Shown: positions 43,497 to 53,417 of the stretch, piece after piece
How the letters are laid out: each line of letters starts with the position of its first letter
Position numbering within the stretch: position 1 is the first letter of the stretch
Source: Cyanidiococcus yangmingshanensis
Taxonomy: Eukaryota > Rhodophyta > Bangiophyceae > Cyanidiales > Cyanidiaceae
NCBI GenBank assembly: GCA_013995675.1
Contig: VWRR01000013.1
Span: forward strand, 1-64,000
Direction of reading: 5' to 3'
Length of the DNA: 64,000 bases
Notes under the pieces: model-generated
Seen by the model: only the letters and a program-made list of their open reading frames with translations
The model's database searches: none
Told to the model about the DNA's origin: nothing
Position numbers and translations under genes: made by a program

Positions 43497-45181
43497 TCGA
43501 GTCACGCTGGTTTGGTTGCGGAACCAGCGGTTGTAGCGTGGATGGCACATTCAGTGCTACATGCCGATGAGGGTTTCGCGGTGCGGAAACAGCCGAGTCG
43601 GCTTGAGCGGTGTGGGTAACGGATGGCGTAGCGTCGATGCCTGGAGACTATACCTAGTCGCGGTGGTGCGTCAGGGTGATGTCGGTATCTGCGCCCGTCT
43701 GGAAAGCAGCGAACGAGCTCTGCAGATAGAACATCCCCGAGGTAGAACTTATCGCCTCACGATGGATCAAGAGTTACTGGGACCCGAGCGGGCCTCTGTT
43801 GCATGCACCTGTCAAGTCTGAAGGATAGTCAAAGAAGCATTCGCACTCGATCCAATGCACCAAATACGATCTCGATGAAGCAGAGGCCTGTAAGAGCCCA
43901 TTCGAGGAAGAGGGATCATGATTTCTGGAACATTCAAGGCGGGGAATACAGCAGGCCTGACGCGAGTCTTTTGGAGTAGTTTTTGGTGCCCAGCCAACAT
44001 GCGTTTCTTCCCTGGATCAGACGTTTCTGTTGAATACCAAGCTGTTCCTCACAGACGAGCTCGGTACGCGAATGAACGGAGGACAGGGTCCGTCCGACTG
44101 GTCTCTCCTATGCGATCCTGAAAGATGGGAGGGTAATAGGCGGGGCTCGCACTTTTCCGTGTTGGTGCGCTATCGAAAAGGAATTGTCGATCCATTCATA
44201 CATTCTCTGGTGCTGTGCTAAACGTCACTCGCGTTTGCAATGCTATACATTCATGTTTGGCGAAGGAGGCCGGACCAATACAGAGTCGCGTCGAATCCAA
44301 ACCCAGCCTCGATGAGGACAGCTCTCCGCAGTACAGCCTGAACGCAGACGAGTCATCGTGTAAGGATAAGCCTGGTGACTTCTATTCAGAATAAACTGAA
44401 CCAAAAAGCAGTCTCTGGACACATTTCGCTTCACTCAATGGGGCGTTACAGTCACACACTGCTTCACCAGAGCTCAGCGTGGAGCGTCCGCGGTTGTTGC
44501 GAGGAACCACGTAAACATACTATTCGACCTCGCTTATGCCAATGGTTTTCGAGAAAGACTCAGTCCAACTGTACAAGAGCCTCTGGACCTGGATCGAAAC
44601 GAAGGAACTGGAACCAAGCCTTGAGAGGAACGAACCGAGCTTGTGTAGCGCCAGAGTTCTGGGCGGCTTGGTAGCGCCGGCTCTTCAAGCGAGCTGAAAC
44701 CGAAACACGACCACATCGCCCGCTTCATTCGCAGGTTCATTTCCCATCACTTCCGGATGACTTGAATGAAACGTGGCAGAGTCACCTTCGAGTATGAACG
44801 CTTTCGGTGCAGGTCCCAGTACTTGGTCGAACACGTTTTCCACTCGGGCGCAGGGGAAGTGCCCTCTCTCCCGCCGGCCAAACCATCTACAGCCAACGTT
44901 CCTGTTGCATTGAGCGTTGACACAGCTCACTTGCAAGACCTCAAGCCCAACGTGGCTGATTTGTCGGCTCCCTTCACGATACACGTAACGCCGCAAAGTA
45001 TACAGAATACTGCGCTGAATTGTTGACCGAAACGACGTTGCAAAACGAGTGTTTCCGAAGGAGCACACAACCGCTCGTCAGGGCGAGTGCTCGTCCCTCA
45101 AACGCCCAAGAAGTGCCTCGGGGCCCCAAAAAGCGCACTTGTTCATTACAGTGGAATCTTTGAAGAGTTTGGGTGAAGACA
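43497..45181. other. 1.7-kb stretch without a recognised gene
   Basis: Coding-like fragments occur on the + strand around 43560-44220 in more than one frame but carry no known motif. The 3' part is upstream of the CDK gene. No RNA gene or repeat recognised. Confidence 0.4.
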
Positions 45182-46165
45182 ATGCGGCGCATGGCTGATG
45201 ACGAGGACATGGCTGCAGTGGCGTTGCGGTACCAACGCCTGGAGCGGATCGGCGAGGGCACCTACGGAGTTGTATACCGTGCTCGCGATCGCCAGACGGG
45301 TCAACTGGTTGCACTGAAAAAGATTCGACTAGAGCAAGAGGAAGAGGGCGTACCTAGCACTGCGTTGCGTGAAATCGCGATTCTGCGGGAGCTCAACCAA
45401 CAGAACGTGGTGCGTCTGCTCGATGTCGTGCATGGGGACGCACGGCTCTATCTAGTATTCGAGTACCTTGACCAGGACCTCAAACGCTATATGGACTCGC
45501 TGCCAGCGAACACTTCTTTGAGACCCGAGCAAGTCAAGTCATTTCTCTATCAGCTTATCAATGGCGTGGCGTATCTGCACGCCAGACGAATTCTTCATCG
45601 GGACTTGAAGCCGCAGAACTTGCTCATTGATGCTGCTGGACACCTCAAGTTAGCGGACTTTGGACTCGCTCGAGCCTTTGGGATCCCAGTACGCCATATG
45701 ACTTCGGAAGTGATCACTCTGTGGTATCGAGCACCAGAGATATTACTCGGCTGTCGCAACTATGCCGCTCCAGTGGATATGTGGTCAGTCGGATGCATCT
45801 TCGCTGAGATGATGACCAGAAAAGCGCTCTTTCCGGGGGATTCAGAAATCGACCAGCTCTTTAAGATATTCCGTGCCCTGGGTACACCCAGCGAAGACGT
45901 CTGGACAGGTGTTAGTCAGCTACCGGACTTTATGAGTGCGTTTCCGCAGTGGCCGATACGTCCCATTCGCGATACCGCCTTGTCACTTGGTGGCGCTTGG
46001 ACAGAGGATGCGCTCGATCTCTTGAGTCGATTACTGGTCTTTGACCCGAGTAAGCGTATTAGTGCTCGACAAGCGCTCATGCATCCATACTTTGAGAATA
46101 TGGACCGCGTGTACGGGAGTGTCCCACCGCAGATGTGGTTGCCACCGAGCTCTGTGACCTTGTAG
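45182..46165 (+). CDS. Cyclin-dependent kinase, CDK1/CDKA type
   Basis: The longest frame opens with GTG; ATG at 45182 gives 327 residues. The kinase domain is complete: GEGTYG loop (25-30) with the Thr-Tyr pair targeted by inhibitory kinases, ATP-binding Lys46, the cyclin-binding helix PSTALRE (58-64), catalytic HRDLKPQN (139-146), DFGLARAFG, the T-loop Thr174 in VRHMTSEV before [10 protein letters not shown], and [20 protein letters not shown] replaces the canonical PSTAIRE by one residue. The rest matches the mitotic CDK of plants and animals more than CDKB or CDK7-9. It should bind cyclins and drive the cell cycle in the nucleus and cytoplasm. No frame breaks. It converges with the ATPAF1 gene. 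Confidence 0.92.
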   Translation: MRRMADDEDMAAVALRYQRLERIGEGTYGVVYRARDRQTGQLVALKKIRLEQEEEGVPSTALREIAILRELNQQNVVRLLDVVHGDARLYLVFEYLDQDLKRYMDSLPANTSLRPEQVKSFLYQLINGVAYLHARRILHRDLKPQNLLIDAAGHLKLADFGLARAFGIPVRHMTSEVITLWYRAPEILLGCRNYAAPVDMWSVGCIFAEMMTRKALFPGDSEIDQLFKIFRALGTPSEDVWTGVSQLPDFMSAFPQWPIRPIRDTALSLGGAWTEDALDLLSRLLVFDPSKRISARQALMHPYFENMDRVYGSVPPQMWLPPSSVTL

Positions 46166-46339
46166 ACACCGAAGCAGAGGCTACGCAGTTGCATGGACTG
46201 CATCAGCGGCCTTGGTCCACGTCTTCCTCTATGGCATATGCTGCAGGGCGATTGTTCCCTACCATCTGCGCTCTTAACCTCGACGCTTGAATGGTTTGCA
46301 CTGCGTAGCAAGTATCGAAGTGGCGATCTCGAGAATGGC

Positions 46340-47215
46340 TTACTCTCGTGCCGAATAGAGTCTACGACCCAGATCGAGTACTCGCTCAAAAGCAAAACTA
46401 CGGGGTCTTTCGTTGAAATCCTCTAAGAGTTGGAGGCCTTCGCCGCGCTCTGCAGTGTAGAGGTAGCGCCACTGACACCATAGACGCCATAGATCACTTT
46501 TCTTTAACTGGCTCTCATGAAGGTTCTCGAGTCGTACCAGAGCCAACCGCTTCTCCGCCAGGAGTTCATCATAGACGGTGAAGATGATGCGCGGCTGGGC
46601 CGTTGCCAACTGCTGCCGGTACTCTTGCAGATACGTAAACATCACATAGCGCGCGTCCTGGACTTGGCAGACTAGGGAAACAAACGAGTCACCTTCGGGC
46701 GACTGGAGCAACGGGAAGACGAACCATGGGTACTTGGCAGCGCGTTGTGCAAAGGTGACAAACTCGCTTTCCGACAAGGCCCCGCCCAGCATGTTCGGTT
46801 TCTGGTTATAGTGTAAGCTCCAGATGGTCACGCAATCAGCGGGTGCTTGTCGTGCAAACTTATCCAAGTGCACTACCTGGTTCAGTTCGCGTGGCGATGG
46901 GTACGAGAACGCGAGTCCGCGTTGCAACCGCGGTAGCGGGTATGAGTAACGCCCTTTTTGTGTCCAAGTCGCAGCAGCACCTGGAAGCCACCGGCTTTGC
47001 TTAGAGGCGAGCAATAATCCGAGCACACGCATACCATGGGAAGGATCTGGATCCGCTCGCGAACCTGAGCACGAAAACGTCAAGAACGTTTCCTGAGTGT
47101 GCAGGCGAATAAGCGGGCGCAGCTGAGTTATTCGTCTTGTCCAAGCGCTATTCACTCGACGGAGGCTGGAGAGGACCTTGCGACGCTGACTTTCGACTGG
47201 GTGCCACCAGTTCAT
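46340..47215 (-). CDS. ATPAF1: ATP synthase F1 assembly factor ATPAF1/Atp11
   Basis: A 291-residue frame from ATG. The N-terminus is rich in Arg, Gln and Ser and fits a mitochondrial presequence. The core resembles Atp11: a short hydrophobic strand (YPWFVFPLLQ), RYVMFTYLQEYRQQLATAQP, FTVYDELLAEKRLALVRLE and the closing block with LLEDFNERPRSFAFERVLDLG. Atp11 binds free F1 beta subunits and prevents aggregation before the catalytic hexamer is built. The match is by position and pattern rather than long identity. It is divergent to the second ABC transporter gene, with about 240 bases between start codons. Confidence 0.85.
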   Translation of the reverse strand: MNWWHPVESQRRKVLSSLRRVNSAWTRRITQLRPLIRLHTQETFLTFSCSGSRADPDPSHGMRVLGLLLASKQSRWLPGAAATWTQKGRYSYPLPRLQRGLAFSYPSPRELNQVVHLDKFARQAPADCVTIWSLHYNQKPNMLGGALSESEFVTFAQRAAKYPWFVFPLLQSPEGDSFVSLVCQVQDARYVMFTYLQEYRQQLATAQPRIIFTVYDELLAEKRLALVRLENLHESQLKKSDLWRLWCQWRYLYTAERGEGLQLLEDFNERPRSFAFERVLDLGRRLYSARE

Positions 47216-47456
47216 TCATCTTCGGGACTCACTGGTGCGCGAAACATAAGTCAAGACGGGTTCCAAAAAAGCGTAAAGAGTTCCGCGGTTGACAGTCGCA
47301 AGCCAAGTGCACCGGTGAAAGCGTGCTGCGACGCTGTTACTGCCAGCTGTCTTGAACAAGAACGGTTCGTGGCTGTTTCTCGGGCAAGTGTGCAACACAC
47401 CAGTCGATAGCGCTGGATTGAGAGAGCGAAAAACCGTTGATCGGGAGACAGAACGA

Positions 47457-49800
47457 ATGGTAGGACGAGTCGGCGAGCTAGCTTTCCTTGGCGTACCGGC
47501 TACCTGGAGACGACGACAACGACACAGCCCAGACAACTTGTCTCTGGCCCTCATGCGAAGACCATATCTGAATCGGCGTTCGTTAAAGGCGACACGGGCT
47601 CAGCAGTCACCACCAACGGACGGCCAAGCCGAGAAACCGAAGAACACTCGCACCCTAGATCAAGCGTGGAAACGTTTCGTTCACCGCAACCTTTTCGCTG
47701 GTTTTGGTACTTTCGAGGAGGACCTCTCTGCAGAGCTTGCTTCCCAAAAATGGACGTCGACGGAGGCAGACGACGCTGCGGACGCGAATAGCATGGACAC
47801 GACGGTCACCCGTCGGGCCCAGCTGAAGCGAGTCTGGGGCCTGTTTCGCAAACTTGCAGCTCCGTATTGGCGAGAGTCCCGCACAGCCAAAACGGACCTC
47901 GCAGCTGTCTTTGCCCTGACACTGCTCCAGTCCGGCGTATCTGTCGCGTTTTCTTTCATCGGCCGAGACTTTTGGACCGCGCTCAGTAACCGAAATCCAG
48001 AGCAGTTCACCCACGAGATGTTTCTCTTTCTAGGTGCGATGGTGGTTGGCGTTCCCGTCGTGGTCTGGTACGCTTACGCTCGCGATCGATTGGCTCTGCG
48101 ATGGCGTACTTGGCTCACAAGGTTTATGCTCGAACGCTATTTCTCCAACAACGCCTACTATCTGATTCAATCACAGCAGGCGATGCTTCTCCAGTGCCAA
48201 GAGCGTGCGACCGAAGCGACCTCGGAAAAGCTGCAGGTCGAGGTCGACAACCCCGATCAGCGACTCACCGAGGATGTGAATGCATTCACGGCGACGTCGC
48301 TAACGTTCGGTCTAACGGTCCTAACATCGATCCTGGATTTGGTCTCGTTCAGCAGTATTTTGTTCAGCATTTATCCACAGCTGTTCGGGGTCCTTCTGGT
48401 GTACAGCGGAGTAGGTACTTTTGCCACTGCTGCAATCGGACGCCGACTGGTACAACTGAACTTTCAGCAACTCCAAAGAGAAGCCGACTTTCGGTTCGGG
48501 CTCGCACGCGTTCGAGAGAATGCCGAGTCGATCGCATTCTATCGAGGACATGAGCGGGAGCGACTCGAGAGTGAGCAGCGACTCAAGCGGGCTGTCGATA
48601 ATCAGGCCATGCTGATTACATGGCAAGCGCAATTTGGAGCTATTCACCACCAGCTATCGCTACCTGATCCAAGTGCTGCCTGGCTTCATCGTAGCACCAC
48701 TTTATTTTGCGGGTCGAATCGAACTCGGGGTCATCAATCAGTCGTACTCGGCGTTCAACCATATTCTGAGCGATTTGTCGCTTTTTGTGACGCGTTTTGA
48801 GGCGCTGAGTGCATTCAGTGCAGGTGTTGATCGTCTCGGTGAATTCGCGGAGATGCTGGACACAGCCAGTGCACTGGGTCGACCCGATACTGCCCAGCGA
48901 TGGATTCAAATGCAGTTTGTCGCCGAGACAGACCCGTATCCGCTGCAGGTAGAGGGACTGACGCTCACCGTGCCGCACGATCGAGCTCAAGGCAGCGCTA
49001 CGGGGAAACACTCGCCAGAACGTTCTGAGCGGTTGCTTTTTTCGAACCTGTCTTTTCGTTTGCGACGAGGCGAACGTTTACTCGTTACTGGACCATCAGG
49101 TGTGGGCAAGTCGTCGTTGCTTCGGGCCATCGCTGGCCTCTGGCGACAAGGTCAAGGCCAAGTGCGGCGAGCTGCTCGTGAAGCCACCTTTTTCTTGCCT
49201 CAAAAGCCGTATTGTACGCTGGGCACGTTGCTCGAAAACCTCTATTACCCGCAGGCACCACCGGGACAGGAAGCCAGTGGGCACCAGAACGCGTCCAACG
49301 CCACTGCCAATGGACAGACAATGGGCGCTGCGACAGGATTACGCTCTTCGATGCCTCCTCGACACGACGAGCGCCTCTGGGCAGCGCTCGAGGCAGTCGA
49401 GCTTACCGAGCTCCCGAAAAGGTTTCCCGACGGGCTCAATGCGGTGCGGAACTGGTCAGAAGTACTATCGCTGGGCGAGCAGCAACGATTGAGCGTCGCC
49501 CGTCTCCTACTGAATGGGGCCGACCTAGTCATCGGGGATGAATTCACATCGGCACTGGATATCGCATCGGAGGCTCGAGTGTACGCCGCGATTGGAAACC
49601 TGGATGCGGCGGTTGTCTCGGTGGGCCATCGACCGTCGCTCGTTCAGTACCATCATCGAATGTTGCGACTGCACCCGGGACCAAGCGATCATGCTCGAAC
49701 TGGTGAAGGTATCTCCGGTCCGGGATGTGAGTGGGAGCTGCTCGATATTGAAACATTGTCGGAACCGACAGCTTGGACAGACCAGGTGCTTTCAGAATAG
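47457..49800 (+). CDS. ABC half transporter (ABCD/YddA-like) interrupted by one +1 frame change
   Basis: ATG at 47457 opens the frame after a TTG-started longer one. An Arg/Ser-rich leader is followed by a transmembrane domain with the EAA-like loop NPDQRLTEDVNAF and FARVRENAESIAFYRG-type segment. At about 48627 one extra base breaks the frame: the protein reads ...LITW-Q and resumes RNLELFTTSYRYLIQVLPG in the next frame, a good match to the family if one base is skipped. The second part has GVINQSYSAFNHILSDLS, Walker A GPSGVGKSS, signature LSLGEQQRLSVARLLL and Walker B DLVIGDEFTSALD. The type resembles bacterial YddA/SbmA-like and plant plastid homologues. Leader and relatives suggest the plastid, but this is inference. 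Either a real frameshift site, a recent mutation or a base-calling error. Confidence 0.85.
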
Positions 49801-50470
49801 TACCGAACGAATACTGACGGAAGCCGCATCCTGCGCAGAGATGTGTCGTTGCGCTGGTCGAGTTTGTATCCCGCAAAAGATGCATCCGAAAAGGGACATT
49901 CGGGAGGTGCGATGTCGATCGCTAACGCTCTCTTCGCTACCCTGGCAAGATATTGCTGCAGTAAAGATTGTTGTTGACGCTGATATTGTCGTCCGTTCGG
50001 GGACAGGACAGCGTCAACACGCAAGCCTAATTGCTGCAATACGAATATTGTCTGGGGATCGTGCTGCCGAGACGAGTATTCGGAATTCCCCTGAGGCCCT
50101 GGTCGAGGCAAACCTCAATCCAGATCAAGGCATTGAGGATGGGCTGTTGCACACTCAACTCATGTACTGAAAACATGGTTTCGGATGACGAGGGACTCGG
50201 CTTCAGAAACGGCGCATCGACGCCAGCAAAGTGCGATCAGCTTCGATGCAGTTTCCAGACTATTGCTCGGCGTCAGCAGATCATGTTGGACCGCCCATGG
50301 CTCCAAAAGCGGAATCTTGTCCAGGTCTCCCGGAGTCGCATGGGTCGTGCTCATAAAACATTATCTGCTGAGCACGAATGCTGTCCTGTAGACAGCGTGT
50401 TGCCTCTTTCCAACTGTGCGCCGATTCCCTGGACCATGACCTGGTGGCACCAGCCTGTGACGATTCAACC
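49801..50470. other. Convergent intergenic region
   Basis: Between the 3' ends of the second ABC transporter and the METTL3-like gene. No gene, repeat or RNA recognised. Confidence 0.5.
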
Positions 50471-51433
50471 TCAGGCGGAAGGCTCTATTAGCATCTGCTT
50501 GCGCATCTCGGGCGGTAGCGCCTGCTCGAAGCTTTCGCCGGTAACCTCGTTCCCGACACTCACCCAGAAATTCCGCAAGTTATTCTTGCGGGCGAAAATC
50601 TCCATATATTTCCCACGAGGCACGAGCGCTTCAATCCACTCATACAACTCATCGGGTTTCTGGCTTTGTCCTCGGCGCTCACTGAGAATCACATCGGGAC
50701 GAAGTTGTCCGCGAGCGTCAACAACAACCGATGGATGGTCTCCCTTGAGACCAACGAGACACGTCTCCTTGGCATGCTGCAGATAAAAGCCGTGGTTCTT
50801 TGCCAGGCGCCGGTTCACCGTCAGTTTCACCCATACAATTTCATCTACGAGCCGATAGCCCCAGCGCTCGAACATCTGTAGCGCAACCCGATACTTTGCG
50901 TTGATCACCCATATCAGCAACAGACCGTGCCGCTGGAGCTTCTCCATCGGAATCGACAGGATCGACTCATCGGAAAGTTGGTTGTAGCCCAGGGCAACGC
51001 CACGAGTTGGATTCGCCGTCGCAAGTTGCCAGGGCGGGTCCATCACGATCACGTCGTAGTTACCGTCCGCAGCGGCGGCCAGGTGTTCCCATGGCGCGAA
51101 ACGCACATCCGCACGAACGGGAATACAGTGCGGAGGCACCATAAAGTCCTCCGGTACATAGCAAAGATCCGAGAAGATGGAGTCTTTTATAGCCTCTGCG
51201 TGATTCGGCTGACCCTCGTTTTCTGCTAGACTCACTGCAGGCCCCTGGGCAGCCATCGATAAACTTGGGCTGCAGAGGGGAGCCCCCGGGTCCGCAGTGC
51301 CCTGAGTGCTCGTTGGGTTTTCACCCGAGCTTACCTGCGAAAGCGCCCGAACGAGTGAAACATAAGTCTCTAGCAGACAGCTTTCCAGTTCTTCTGTAGC
51401 CTGAAATAGCGCAGGATCAGCAGACTCAACCAT
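50471..51433 (-). CDS. MT-A70 family RNA adenine methyltransferase, METTL3-like
   Basis: The open frame opens with GTG at 51517 inside a repeat; the first ATG at 51433 gives 320 residues. The catalytic domain is complete: VIVMDPPWQ (DPPW at 132-135), the loop ending SIPMEKLQ, LLLIWVINAKY, RLVDEIVWVK, HAKETCLVGLKGD and the closing VRGKYMEIFARKNNLRNFW-type segment with GNEV. HAKE-CLVG-KG favours METTL3 over METTL4 or METTL14. METTL3 forms m6A in mRNA. At 320 residues it lacks the CCCH zinc fingers and long N-terminus of animal METTL3, so either a reduced enzyme or a paralogue. It is divergent to the DUF1826 gene over 256 bases containing three 38-bp repeats. Confidence 0.88.
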   Translation of the reverse strand: MVESADPALFQATEELESCLLETYVSLVRALSQVSSGENPTSTQGTADPGAPLCSPSLSMAAQGPAVSLAENEGQPNHAEAIKDSIFSDLCYVPEDFMVPPHCIPVRADVRFAPWEHLAAAADGNYDVIVMDPPWQLATANPTRGVALGYNQLSDESILSIPMEKLQRHGLLLIWVINAKYRVALQMFERWGYRLVDEIVWVKLTVNRRLAKNHGFYLQHAKETCLVGLKGDHPSVVVDARGQLRPDVILSERRGQSQKPDELYEWIEALVPRGKYMEIFARKNNLRNFWVSVGNEVTGESFEQALPPEMRKQMLIEPSA

Positions 51434-51473
51434 ACTCAAGTGCTGCGGAGTGTTTGAAAAAAGAAACGCGCCC

Positions 51474-51570
51474 CGCCACCTGCGCGGCACGAAGACAAGC
51501 TGCGTCGCACCCGCCACCTGCGCGGCACGAAGACAAGCTGCGTCGCACCCGCCACCTGCGCGGCACGACT
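51474..51570. repeat. Three tandem 38-bp repeats between METTL3-like and DUF1826
   Basis: CGCCACCTGCGCGGCACGA starts at 51474, 51512 and 51550, giving two complete 38-base units and a partial third. The unit also contains AGACAAGCTGCGTCGCAC. The array lies in the 256-base divergent upstream region. Its period is not a multiple of three, so it is unlikely to be coding. Confidence 0.9.
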
Positions 51571-51689
51571 CTGCAATTCTTGTCAGGGTTCGTGTACGGG
51601 GCCTCTCGCGAGTCGTTCATGAAGTAAAGAGGCAAGATCAACCACCAAACTGTGTTCTGGAGCAACGGAACTTGCAGTAGGACCGAGCC

Positions 51690-52818
51690 ATGGCCCGAGT
51701 AGGCTCGAATGACGACTTGGCTGGTCAGAGAGCGCAACGCCCCACTCGAGTGCCGAGACGCCGTCGAAAGCACGGGTACGGTTTCTTGTACCTGTTGGGA
51801 CCAGGCTGCCACATTCAATTGTGGTCTGAAGGACGGCAATCTCCAAAATGGTCGTTCGGAAGACGGAAGTGGGTGCTACACTGTGCAGCTGTGAACAGCG
51901 CCGGGAAAGTGGCGCTGCTGCCGACCCAGCAGCACGGCATTGCGCGCACTGCACTAGAGACGCAGGTGCCAACGCTTCTGCACGGGCCAGAGTGCTTGGC
52001 CTGCGTCTGGATCCCTGCCTCCGAAACAGAAGCGTTGACCAGGTCTTGGACCAGAACCACCGAACAGGTGCAGTTTCCGTCCAACAAAAGCATGACGGCC
52101 CTGAAGGTGCCGCTAGACGAGCCCTGTCAGCAGCGCGCAGCACTGCGAGATCTGCTGCTGTCAATGAACATCCCAGACGACACTGTCGAGTCATTACTAC
52201 ACTCCGCTCATGACCATGATCGGGATCTTTGGAGCTTCCCTTCAGGTACCTGCAACCCAGGAATGGTCATCAACAATCCAACAATATCGATATGTGGATC
52301 TGCGCCTGAGCTATCTGAACAGTACCCCATGTCCACGCTTTCACACGGACTCGGTGCCCCTGCGAATGCTGTGCACGCTGGAGGGACCTGGAACGGAGAT
52401 TGCCCGCGAGACCTACGTCTGGAGAGAACGATTTGAGACAGCGCGACAAGTCGGAAGCACATTTCGTATCAACAAGCCCTGGTGGTGGCGGTGGCAGCGA
52501 CACCCCAAGACCCTGGCAACCTGCACTGCAGCCGAGCACGCGCAACAGGTCGTCTTCCGGCCTGGCATCGCAAGCGCCGCGACGATCACCACCACCCCGC
52601 GATGCGATCGCGCGTCGACGCCAGACGCCTGGGCGATCCACGATCCGCGTCCTGGCGCACCCATTGAGCGCCTCCTGCCATGGCACGCGGCGTTCCTCAA
52701 AGGCACTGAATGGACCCAGGTCCATGGCTCCACGAATGCGGTGATTCATCGTTCACCGACCATGGCCTCGAACGAGAGACGGTGGCTGTTCCAAATTGAC
52801 CTGCATGTGTTCGAATAG
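51690..52818 (+). CDS. DUF1826 protein interrupted by one +1 frame change
   Basis: ATG at 51690 opens a block with ECLACVWIPASETEALTRSW, LPLDEPC-like and LRDLLLSMNIPDDTVESLL. Near 52205-52240 the coding sense moves by +1 to a block with YVDLRLSYLN, CPRFHTDSVPLRMLCTLEGPGTEI and FLKGTEWTQVHGSTNAVIHRSP, ending in a stop at 52816-52818. The FHxDxVPLR, GPGTE and HRSP motifs are those of DUF1826, a family found mostly in proteobacteria and some algae with no established function. His in FHTD and the later His may bind a metal, but that is inference. The frame change may be an assembly error, a relic or a real slippage site. Confidence 0.7.
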
Positions 52819-53417
52819 CCACGCTGAGGTCAGTGCGCTGTCTCGTGCGAAAGGCGATCGCAGACGACTGGCCCTGAACCCGCTGAATCCATGGCCACGG
52901 TGATGTCTCGCCGAGCGTTGCGTAACCCAGCGCAGGCGATCTGCGTGACGGCGACATGAATGCGTGTTGCTTCCGAGGCGCCAGCACCAAGGTGCATGCG
53001 CGCATGCACAAGTCGATGCTTGTTGTTGATGTTGTTCTGCAGTGCTGAACCGTGACTGGGATGCGTCTATGAATGTGCTGTTTCAGAACTGGGTTGTATC
53101 CAACGGTGTTGCATCAGAGGCGCCAAAAACGATTGCCACTGACTTGGTCCTCGTTGCGGGAGCGGCTGACCTGGCTCGGATACGAGTTAGCAGGGCGCTG
53201 TCTCATCTTTTGAGGAGCGTACTGGATGGCGTGGCCCACATGCATGCATGGCTCTTGACGGGAAACCGACCCGATAGGATGGCCATGCGTGTCGTGACAC
53301 TTGGGTGGGCGGCCATCAGTTTTCCGATGGCCACGGCGGCAGCGCGGCTCATGGCGCGACGCGTTCGCTTTTGCGGCTTTGGATGCTGGGTATTGGGCGC
53401 ACCAGCGTCAAAGTACG
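52819..53417. other. No recognised gene
   Basis: Interval between DUF1826 and the glycosyltransferase. The open frame at 53042-53467 overlaps the next gene in another phase and lacks motifs. Confidence 0.45.

Noticed and set aside
51434-51517. N-terminal extension of the METTL3-like protein
   Set aside because: It begins with GTG inside the 38-bp repeat. The first ATG is at 51433.
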